Program-made: the position numbers and the translations under genes | Notes under the pieces: generated by a model | Database searches by the model: none | Told to the model about the DNA's origin: nothing | The model's input: the letters and a program-made list of their open reading frames with translations, nothing else | Shown: positions 1 to 6,195 of the stretch, one piece after another | Position numbering within the stretch: the first letter of the stretch is position 1 | How the letters are laid out: each line of letters starts with the position of its first letter | NCBI GenBank assembly: GCA_031286025.1 | Contig: JAITVB010000256.1 | Coordinates: 1 to 10,214, forward strand | Direction of reading: 5' to 3' | From: Rikenellaceae bacterium | Lineage (GTDB): Bacteria > Bacteroidota > Bacteroidia > Bacteroidales > Rikenellaceae | Length of the DNA stretch: 10,214 bases

Positions 1-1
1 C

Positions 2-196
2 GGGATTCAGGTGATGCGCGTGACCGAGGGCGGAATTCTGGACAAAGCACGAGTGAAGGCGGGGTATATCATCACTGCCATCAACGAAAAACCGATCCGG
101 ACGGTGAGCGACTTGGCCAAGGTCACCACGCAGGTCGAATTGATCGAAGGGGTCTATCCCGATGGACGCATCGTCAACTACTCGCTCAGCCGGTAA
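2..196 (+). CDS. htrA: Do/HtrA-family periplasmic serine protease, C-terminal fragment (5' end outside window)
   Basis: This is the last 64 codons of a gene that begins before the window; it reads in frame from base 2 to a TAA at 194-196. The visible protein is the end of a PDZ domain. It contains a stretch of the type VTEGGILDKARVKAGYIIT followed by INEKPIRTVSDL, the usual PDZ pattern of a hydrophobic strand, a Gly-rich turn and a helix, and it ends with IEGVYPDGRIVNYSLSR. That ending is typical of the second PDZ domain in Bacteroidota DegP/HtrA proteins. The protease domain and its catalytic triad lie outside the window. Family members degrade or refold misfolded proteins in the periplasm. 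The gene stands 37 bases upstream of rpoD, an adjacency I recall from other Bacteroidota, so co-transcription is possible. Assignment from this fragment alone is good but not certain. Confidence 0.75.
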   Translation, partial: GIQVMRVTEGGILDKARVKAGYIITAINEKPIRTVSDLAKVTTQVELIEGVYPDGRIVNYSLSR

Positions 197-233
197 CCCG
201 CCTGCCATAGAGCAACGGCATAACATAAAATAA

Positions 234-1094
234 ATGAGACAGTTAAAGATTACCAAGTCCATTACCAACCGCGAGAGCGCATCGTTGGACAAGTACTTGC
301 AGGAGATCGGTAAGGAAGACTTGATCACGGTGGAAGAAGAGGTGGAGCTCGCCCAACGCATCAAAAAGGGCGACCAGGATGCGCTTGAGAAATTGACCCG
401 GGCCAACCTGCGGTTTGTGGTGTCTGTCGCCAAACAGTATCAGAATCAGGGACTCAGCCTGCCCGACCTGATCAACGAAGGTAATCTGGGCCTGATCAAG
501 GCCGCCGAGAAATTCGATGAAACCCGAGGGTTCAAGTTTATCTCCTATGCGGTTTGGTGGATTCGCCAGTCGATTCTGCAGGCCTTGGCCGAGCAGTCGC
601 GCATCGTGCGCCTGCCGTTGAACCAGGTGGGATCGCTGAACAAGATCAACAAGGCTTTCGCCCGTTTCGAACAGGAACACGAACGCACACCCTCGCCCGA
701 GGAATTGGCGATCGAGCTCGACCTGCCGAAGGAGAAGGTGGCCGATACGCTGCGTGTTTCAGGCCGCCACGTGTCGGTCGACGCACCGTTTGCCGACGGC
801 GAAGACAACAGCCTGCTCGATGTGTTGGTCAATGCCGATTCGCCCAATGCCGACCGCGGTCTGATCAACGAATCGCTTTCGACCGAAGTCGATCGGGCGC
901 TTTCGACGCTGACCGATCGCGAACGCGACATCATCCGTTATTTCTTCGGTATCGGTTGCTCTGAAATGACGCTTGAGGAGATCGGTGAAAACTTCGGCCT
1001 GACGCGCGAACGCGTACGCCAGATCAAGGAGAAGGCTATTCGCCGCCTCCGCCACAGTACCCGCAGCAAGCTCCTCAAATCGTACTTGGGGTAA
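234..1094 (+). CDS. rpoD: Primary (housekeeping) RNA polymerase sigma factor RpoD/SigA
   Basis: This 286-residue protein is a sigma-70 group 1 factor that directs RNA polymerase to housekeeping promoters. It starts almost directly in region 1.2 (about residues 16-50, [14 protein letters not shown]) and lacks the acidic region 1.1 of proteobacterial RpoD, as is normal in Bacteroidota. Region 2 spans about 55-125. It includes [17 protein letters not shown], the core-binding [18 protein letters not shown], and the promoter-melting [15 protein letters not shown]. Region 3 covers about 130-210. Region 4 (about 218-280) carries the -35 recognition helix-turn-helix [20 protein letters not shown] and ends [16 protein letters not shown]. 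The ATG at 234 is chosen because the conserved opening [15 protein letters not shown] begins there. The upstream bases are A-rich without a Shine-Dalgarno sequence, as is usual in this phylum. The gene is intact and is closed by the hairpin at 1105-1153. Confidence 0.97.
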   Translation: MRQLKITKSITNRESASLDKYLQEIGKEDLITVEEEVELAQRIKKGDQDALEKLTRANLRFVVSVAKQYQNQGLSLPDLINEGNLGLIKAAEKFDETRGFKFISYAVWWIRQSILQALAEQSRIVRLPLNQVGSLNKINKAFARFEQEHERTPSPEELAIELDLPKEKVADTLRVSGRHVSVDAPFADGEDNSLLDVLVNADSPNADRGLINESLSTEVDRALSTLTDRERDIIRYFFGIGCSEMTLEEIGENFGLTRERVRQIKEKAIRRLRHSTRSKLLKSYLG

Positions 1095-1104
1095 ACACCC
1101 GGTG

Positions 1105-1153
1105 CAATAAACAACAAGGGCCGGCCGATCAGGCCGGCCCTTGTTGTTTATTG
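1105..1153 (+). terminator. Perfect 22-bp hairpin terminator after rpoD
   Basis: Bases 1105-1126 and 1132-1153 are exact reverse complements (22 bp) around the 5-base loop GATCA. The inner half is very GC-rich (GGGCCGGCC) and the outer half is rich in A on the left and T on the right, so the rising arm supplies the U-rich tract CTTGTTGTTTATTG. It begins 10 bases after the rpoD stop codon. The stem is symmetrical and could therefore stop transcription from either side, although no gene on the minus strand converges on it here. Confidence 0.9.
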
Positions 1154-1420
1154 TCGCAACGGCCTAAAGGTTTTTTCTTCGCCCCTTGTAAATAAAGTGG
1201 CAAAAATTCTTTTCGGGGTTTTGGTTTTTTGGTCGCTTTCTTTGAACGGCAGCCGAAGGAAGTCATGATGTAGTGACGGTCGAGAAATAGAAACCGGTCC
1301 GTCGTTTCTGCCCCTGCCCGAAAAAAAACGAAAGGGATCTCGATAGTTTCTCAAAAAATCCCTATATTTATCGCCAACTCCCCCCTCTCGATTCGGACAA
1401 TCTTAAAATACCTGCCAAAT
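1154..1420. other. AT-rich intergenic region between rpoD and the glycosidase operon
   Basis: This gap of 267 bases contains no convincing gene. It is markedly richer in A and T than the coding DNA around it and holds several runs of T or A, such as the T-rich stretch at about 1168-1252 and A8 at 1321-1328. It must hold the promoter of the downstream operon, because a strong terminator precedes it. The part around 1190-1262 (TTTTGGTTTTTTGGTCGC followed by TTTCTTTGAACGG and CAGCCGAAGG) resembles a type of intergenic sequence I associate with dispersed repeats in Bacteroidota genomes. Nothing within the window repeats it, so this is only a suspicion. There is a weak 6-bp hairpin at 1289-1309. 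Confidence 0.6.
1363..1370 (+). promoter_or_regulatory. Candidate -7 element (TATATTTA) for the glycosidase operon
   Basis: TATATTTA matches the Bacteroidota -7 consensus TAnnTTTG at all positions except the last. It lies 50 bases before the GH2 start codon, in the only gap between a strong terminator and the operon. No good -33 TTTG is seen at the expected 19-21 bases upstream. This is therefore a weak call that rests mainly on position and base composition; the operon may depend on an activator. Confidence 0.35.
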
Positions 1421-4309
1421 ATGAAAAAACGATTGACTATGTTGTGGTTGGCGCTGTGGTGCGCCATACCTGCACTTTGGGCGCAGACCCAGACCCAGAT
1501 CCGATACCTCTCGGGCCGGGGCTTTGACGATGCCGTGGAGTGGGATTTTTTTTGCACCGAAGGACGGAACAGCGGCGAGTGGACCAAGATCAAAGTGCCC
1601 TCGTGTTGGGAACAACAAGGCTTTGGCGGCTACACCTACGGCAACGTCTATTACGGTCGGGCGACCGCTCCGGGCATTACGAAAGAAGAAGGCCGCTACA
1701 AATATGAATTTACGGTGCCTGCCGAGTGGCAAGGCCGTCGGGTGCGGATCGTCTTCGACGGGGTGATGACCGACGCCCGGGTGACGGTCAACGGTACCTC
1801 GGCCGGATCGGTACACCAGGGCGCATTCTACCGATTTAAATATGACATTTCGCCTTTGCTGAAATACGGCGAAACGAATGTGCTCGAAGTCAACGTCAAG
1901 AAAGAGTCGGACAACACGAACGTCAATATGGCTGAACGCCGCGCCGACTATTGGAACTTCGGCGGTATTTTCCGTCCGGTTTTCTTAGAATCGCTGCCGG
2001 CTGTCTTCATCGACTGGACGGCGATCGACGCCAAAGCCGACGGTTCGTTCCTGGCGGAGATCCATGCCGCTTCGGGCGCAGCCAGGAATTATACGGTGCG
2101 GGTCGCGCTGACCGACGCCGACGGCAAGGCGGTCGGCCGCCCGATTACCGGTGACTTCCCGGCGGGCGGCGACAAGGCGATCGCGACCGGCACTTTTTCG
2201 GGGGTAAAACTCTGGACGGCCGAAACGCCGAACCTCTACAATGTAAAGATCGACCTGATGGACGGCGACCGCGTGCTGCACTCGGTCAACGAACGCACGG
2301 GATTCCGCACGATCGAAGTGCGCCGCGGCGACGGCGTCTATGTCAACGGCACCCGCGTGATCCTCAAGGGGATCAACCGCCACAGTTTCTGGCCCGAATC
2401 GGGGCGGACGCTGAACAAGGAACTCAACTACGAAGACGTGCGCCTGATGCGTGAGATGAATATGAACTCGGTGCGGATGTCGCACTACCCACCCGATCCG
2501 GAGTTCCTCGACGCGTGCGACGAACTTGGGCTGTACGTCCTCGACGAACTGACCGGTTGGCATGGCAGATACGACACCCAGGTGGGCCGCAAACTGGTGG
2601 CCGAATTAGTGAAACGCGACGTCAACCACCCGAGCATCATCTTTTGGGACAACGGCAACGAAGGGGGTTGGAACACCGACCTCGATAACGATTTCGATAT
2701 TTACGACCCGCAGAAACGCGTCGTCCTCCACCCGCAGCGCTTGCTCAACGGCGTCGAAACGATGCACTACCGTTCCTATGGCGAAACGCAGGAATATCTG
2801 CGCGGCGAGAATATTTTCCTGCCGACCGAATTCCTCCATGGCCTCTATGACGGCGGTCACGGCGGAGGGCTGTACGACTATTGGGAACTGATGCGCCAAC
2901 ATCCGCGTTTTGCCGGCGGTTACCTGTGGGACTTCGCCGACCAGGGTGTGGTGCGCACCGATCAGGGTGGACGTCTCGACTGTTACACCAACTACGCCGC
3001 CGACGGCATTGTGGGCCCGCACCACGAAAAGGAAGGCAGTTTCTTTACGGTGAAAGAGGTGTGGTCGCCCGTCGTGGTGACGACGCCGGTCGAGTTGCCC
3101 GTCGGTTTCAACGGGGAATTTGCCGTCGAAAACCGCTATGACTTTACGAACCTCAACCAATGCGAGTTCCAGTTGGAGTTTGTGCGTTTCTCAGCGCCGG
3201 GCAACCTCCGTTCGCAACCGGTCGCGGCTTCGTCGGGCATCATCAAGACCAAGGGCCCGGATGTGGCTCCGCATAACGCGGGCAAACTTTCGTTCACGCT
3301 ACCCGGCCGTTGGGAATCGTTCGACGCGATGAACCTGACCGCCCAATCGCCCTCGGGCGAAACCCTCTGGACGTGGAGTTGGCCGCTGAAAGCCGCCGAG
3401 CCGTTTATTGTAAAGAATGCTCCGGGCAAGGTGTCGGCGTCGGAAACGGGGAAAGAGATCATCGTTACGGCCGGTACGACGACCCTCGCCTTCAGTAAGG
3501 AGAACGGCCGGTTGTCGGGCGTACGCGTGGGCAATGAGCCGATTTCGTTTACCAACGGCCCGCGCTTTATCGTCGCTCGCCGCGCCAACCGCACCCTCGA
3601 CGGCGACACCAACACTTCGGCTCCGAAAGGCGTCGATCGCATCTACACTGAAATCACCGAAGCCGTGGGCTACGGCGGACTGATCGGCCCGGTGTGCGAA
3701 TTCCGCGCCCTCGCCCAACGCGCCGAAGCGGGCAACATCGTGGTCGAGGTCTCCTATTTCGGCGCCCTCGAAAAAGTGCTCTGGACGATCACGCCCGAAG
3801 GCGAGGTGCGTTTGGATTATGCTTACCGCTATGACGGCGTGGTCGAACTGATGGGTGTCTGCTTCGACTATCCCGAACCTCAGGTGCAGGCCGTCCGTTG
3901 GTTGGGCAAGGGACCCTACCGCTCGTGGCAGAACCGCACGCACGGCACCACCCTCGGCGTGTGGGACAACACCTACAACGACCCGATTCCGGGTGAATCG
4001 TGGATCTATCCCGAATTCAAAGGCTACTTCAACGATTGGCGTTGGGCGACCTTCGCCACTTCGGAAGGCGAGATCACGTTGGGTAATGCCGGCTCCGCCG
4101 GCTCTTACTTAGGTGTCTATACCCCGCGCGATGGCCGTGACGTGCTGCTCTATACGCTGCCGCAGACGGGCATTGCCGTGCTCGACGTGATCCCCGGCGT
4201 ACGCAACAAGGTTAACGCCACCGACCTGATCGGCCCTTCGTCGATGCCGCAACGCTCGACCGGGCTCCACAGAGGCTCTGTAACGTTCCAATTTAATGTG
4301 AAACAGTGA
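1421..4309 (+). CDS. Secreted glycoside hydrolase family 2 enzyme (beta-galactosidase-like)
   Basis: This 962-residue exported glycosidase has the LacZ-type domain order. Residues 1-21 form a Sec signal peptide (MKKRLTMLWLALWC..., likely cut after ALWA). A jelly-roll sugar-binding domain covers about 30-190 (VPSCWEQQGFGGYTYGN, YWNFGGIFRPV). An Ig-like domain covers about 195-298, and the TIM barrel about 299-550. A further beta domain spans about 555-665, and a beta-galactosidase small-chain domain about 675-960 (VRWLGKGPY at 825-833). The expected acid/base is Glu414 in NGNEGG and the likely nucleophile is Glu470 in LPTEFLHG. The motifs VRMSHYPPDP and GGYLWDFADQG also fit GH2. The family is retaining and removes non-reducing-end beta-linked sugars. 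Galactose, glucuronate or another substrate cannot be told apart here: LacZ's DEANIETHG is replaced by DELTGWHG. It is the first gene of the operon and its stop overlaps the next start. A T8 run lies at codons 42-45. Confidence 0.9.
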   Translation: MKKRLTMLWLALWCAIPALWAQTQTQIRYLSGRGFDDAVEWDFFCTEGRNSGEWTKIKVPSCWEQQGFGGYTYGNVYYGRATAPGITKEEGRYKYEFTVPAEWQGRRVRIVFDGVMTDARVTVNGTSAGSVHQGAFYRFKYDISPLLKYGETNVLEVNVKKESDNTNVNMAERRADYWNFGGIFRPVFLESLPAVFIDWTAIDAKADGSFLAEIHAASGAARNYTVRVALTDADGKAVGRPITGDFPAGGDKAIATGTFSGVKLWTAETPNLYNVKIDLMDGDRVLHSVNERTGFRTIEVRRGDGVYVNGTRVILKGINRHSFWPESGRTLNKELNYEDVRLMREMNMNSVRMSHYPPDPEFLDACDELGLYVLDELTGWHGRYDTQVGRKLVAELVKRDVNHPSIIFWDNGNEGGWNTDLDNDFDIYDPQKRVVLHPQRLLNGVETMHYRSYGETQEYLRGENIFLPTEFLHGLYDGGHGGGLYDYWELMRQHPRFAGGYLWDFADQGVVRTDQGGRLDCYTNYAADGIVGPHHEKEGSFFTVKEVWSPVVVTTPVELPVGFNGEFAVENRYDFTNLNQCEFQLEFVRFSAPGNLRSQPVAASSGIIKTKGPDVAPHNAGKLSFTLPGRWESFDAMNLTAQSPSGETLWTWSWPLKAAEPFIVKNAPGKVSASETGKEIIVTAGTTTLAFSKENGRLSGVRVGNEPISFTNGPRFIVARRANRTLDGDTNTSAPKGVDRIYTEITEAVGYGGLIGPVCEFRALAQRAEAGNIVVEVSYFGALEKVLWTITPEGEVRLDYAYRYDGVVELMGVCFDYPEPQVQAVRWLGKGPYRSWQNRTHGTTLGVWDNTYNDPIPGESWIYPEFKGYFNDWRWATFATSEGEITLGNAGSAGSYLGVYTPRDGRDVLLYTLPQTGIAVLDVIPGVRNKVNATDLIGPSSMPQRSTGLHRGSVTFQFNVKQ
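1546..1553 (+). repeat. T8 homopolymer inside the GH2 gene, codons 42-45
   Basis: Eight consecutive T bases encode the end of Asp42, Phe43, Phe44 and the first base of Cys45, in otherwise GC-rich coding DNA. Losing one T would shift translation into a frame that stops at about base 1766. Gaining one would reach a TGA at about base 1710. Either change removes nearly the whole enzyme. The tract is therefore a possible slippage site, though it may be chance. Confidence 0.5.
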
Positions 4310-6183
4310 TGAAAAAAGGTATTTTCGGAGGACTGCTGTTAGCCCTGTTGGCTGCGTCGCCGACCGTGGCGGTCGAAATCTGGGTTTCCCCCGCCGGGGC
4401 GGACGATGCGCCGGGAACGAAAGCGCAGCCCAAACTGACGATCAACGCCGCCCTGCGCCAGGGCCGCGAACTGCGCCGGCTGAACGACCCGTCGGTCAAA
4501 GAGGGCGTTTTCATCTACGTCCAGGGCGGAAACCATGTATTGGCAGAACCGGTCTTTATCCGGGCCGAGGATTCGGGTACGCCCGCTTCGCCGACGGTGA
4601 TCCGCGCGGCCGAGGGCGAATTGCCCGTACTCAGCGGCGGGATCGCCGTTACGGGGTGGCAACGCGCGAAAGGCAACATCGCCGGTCTGCCGAAAGCGGC
4701 CCAGGGCAAGGTGTGGGTCGCTCCTGCACCGAAAAGATCGGGCCGCCATTTCGATTTCCGCCAACTTTATGTGAACGACGAAAAAGCCATCCGCGCCCGC
4801 GACAACGCCCCCGGGGCGATGAACCGCATCCTCTCGTGGAGCAAGGCCAAGCGCGAAATCTGGATCCCCGCTCCCGAGTCCTGGCGCACGAGCGGCTGTC
4901 CCGCGCCGATGGAAATGACGATCCACCAGATGTGGGCCGTCGCCCACCTGCGCATCCGGCGGATCGACGTGCAGGGCGACAGCGCCCGGGTGACGTTCTA
5001 CGAGCCCGAAAGCCGCCTCGAATTCGAACACCCCTGGCCCCAACCCGTGATCCGCAAGGGGGGCAACTCGGCCTATTATCTCTCGAACGCGATGTGCCTG
5101 CTCGACGAACCGGGCGAATGGTTCTACGACGAGGGCGTTCAACAAGTCTATTATTACCCGCTTCCGGGCCAGGATATGACCAAGGCCGGGGTGATCGCCC
5201 CCGCGCTTGAAACGGTAATGACGATCGAAGGCACGCTCGACAACCCGGTGCGCAACGTGACGGTGAGCGGGATGAAATTTGCCCACACCACCTGGCTGCG
5301 CCCTTCGCAGGCAGGACACGTCTGCCTCCAGGCGGGGATGTTCCTGTCGGACGCCTATAAATTGCCCAAACCGGGTACGCCTGAAAAAGCCGGCCTCGAA
5401 AACCAGGCCTGGCACGGACGTCCGCCGGGCGGTGTGGCGGTGAGCGGCGCCGAAAACGTATCGTTCGAGCGTTGCCGCTTCGAGCACATGGGCTCGGCCG
5501 GCTTGGATTACGATTGGGGCGTGGCCGGCGGCAACATCGAGGGAAACCTTTTCCGGGATATTGCCGGAAACGCCATCCAGTATGGGGTGGTATCGCCACA
5601 GCCTTTCGAAGCCCATTTGGTGTACGATCCGACCGACCTGCGCCATGTGACCCGCGACGGCCGCATCGCCAACAACCTGGTCGACAACACGGGCAACGAA
5701 GATTGGGGGGCGGTCGGCATCCTGGCCGGTTGCGTACGCGGGGTGATGATCGAGCACAACGAGGTTCGCGAAGTGCCTTACAGCGGCATCAGCCTCGGTT
5801 GGGGTTGGACGAAACTCGTCGGTGCGATGCGTAACAACACCGTGCAGGCCAACTACATCCACCACTATGCCAAACACATGTATGACGTGGCGGCGGTCTA
5901 CACCCTCTCGGCCCAACCCGGCACCCGGGTGATCGAAAACCGTGCCGAGGAGATCTACGTGCCGGCCTACACCCATGATCCGAACCACTGGTTCTGGTAC
6001 TATGCCGACGAAGGTTCTGCCTACATGACCGTACGCGACAATTGGTGCCCGACCGAAAAATTTCTCCAGAACGCCAATGGTCCGAACGTCGCTTTCGTAA
6101 ACAACGGCCCGACGGTGTCCGATAAAATCAAGGAAGCCGCCGGCCTCGAACCTGCTTTCCGATTCCTGTTGAACATCAAATAA
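4309..6183 (+). CDS. Secreted parallel beta-helix glycosidase, GH141-like
   Basis: This 624-residue protein has a Sec signal peptide at 1-21 (MKKGIFGGLLLALLAASPTV, likely cut after AVA) and then a right-handed parallel beta-helix. The opening is characteristic of the GH141 group: IWVSPAGADDAPGT, then GGNHVLAEPVFIRAEDSGT, a VLSGG turn, and LYVNDEKAIRARDNAPG at about 153-169. Helix rungs follow at about 315-560, for example VAVSGAENVSFERCRFEHMG and NIEGNLFRDIAGNAIQYG. Two acidic sites late in the helix, Asp526 in MYDVAAVYTL and Asp567-Glu568 in YADEGSAY, are good candidates for the catalytic pair. Characterised GH141 members include an alpha-L-fucosidase acting on rhamnogalacturonan II and a xylanase, so fucose or xylose linkages are plausible targets. 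The ATG at 4309 is preferred over the GTG at 4306 because it opens the signal peptide cleanly and shares one base with the preceding TGA, which implies translational coupling. Confidence 0.82.
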   Translation: MKKGIFGGLLLALLAASPTVAVEIWVSPAGADDAPGTKAQPKLTINAALRQGRELRRLNDPSVKEGVFIYVQGGNHVLAEPVFIRAEDSGTPASPTVIRAAEGELPVLSGGIAVTGWQRAKGNIAGLPKAAQGKVWVAPAPKRSGRHFDFRQLYVNDEKAIRARDNAPGAMNRILSWSKAKREIWIPAPESWRTSGCPAPMEMTIHQMWAVAHLRIRRIDVQGDSARVTFYEPESRLEFEHPWPQPVIRKGGNSAYYLSNAMCLLDEPGEWFYDEGVQQVYYYPLPGQDMTKAGVIAPALETVMTIEGTLDNPVRNVTVSGMKFAHTTWLRPSQAGHVCLQAGMFLSDAYKLPKPGTPEKAGLENQAWHGRPPGGVAVSGAENVSFERCRFEHMGSAGLDYDWGVAGGNIEGNLFRDIAGNAIQYGVVSPQPFEAHLVYDPTDLRHVTRDGRIANNLVDNTGNEDWGAVGILAGCVRGVMIEHNEVREVPYSGISLGWGWTKLVGAMRNNTVQANYIHHYAKHMYDVAAVYTLSAQPGTRVIENRAEEIYVPAYTHDPNHWFWYYADEGSAYMTVRDNWCPTEKFLQNANGPNVAFVNNGPTVSDKIKEAAGLEPAFRFLLNIK

Positions 6184-6195
6184 CTTACGCAGAAA

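Noticed and set aside
554..964. Open frame of 136 codons on the plus strand inside rpoD
   Set aside because: It is in a shifted frame fully inside the conserved sigma factor gene and has an Arg/Pro/Ala-rich composition typical of shadow frames.
1289..1309. Hairpin AGAAAC/GTTTCT with a 9-base loop
   Set aside because: Six base pairs, half of them A-T, with no T tract or placement that suggests a role; expected by chance in such sequence.
1148..1354. Open frame of 68 codons on the minus strand
   Set aside because: It lies in low-complexity AT-rich DNA, overlaps the terminator and shows no protein-like features; more likely a by-product of a repeat.
4306..4311. GTG at 4306 as start of the GH141-like gene
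   Set aside because: It only adds one Met before the ATG at 4309, which gives a normal signal peptide and the usual TGATG stop-start overlap.
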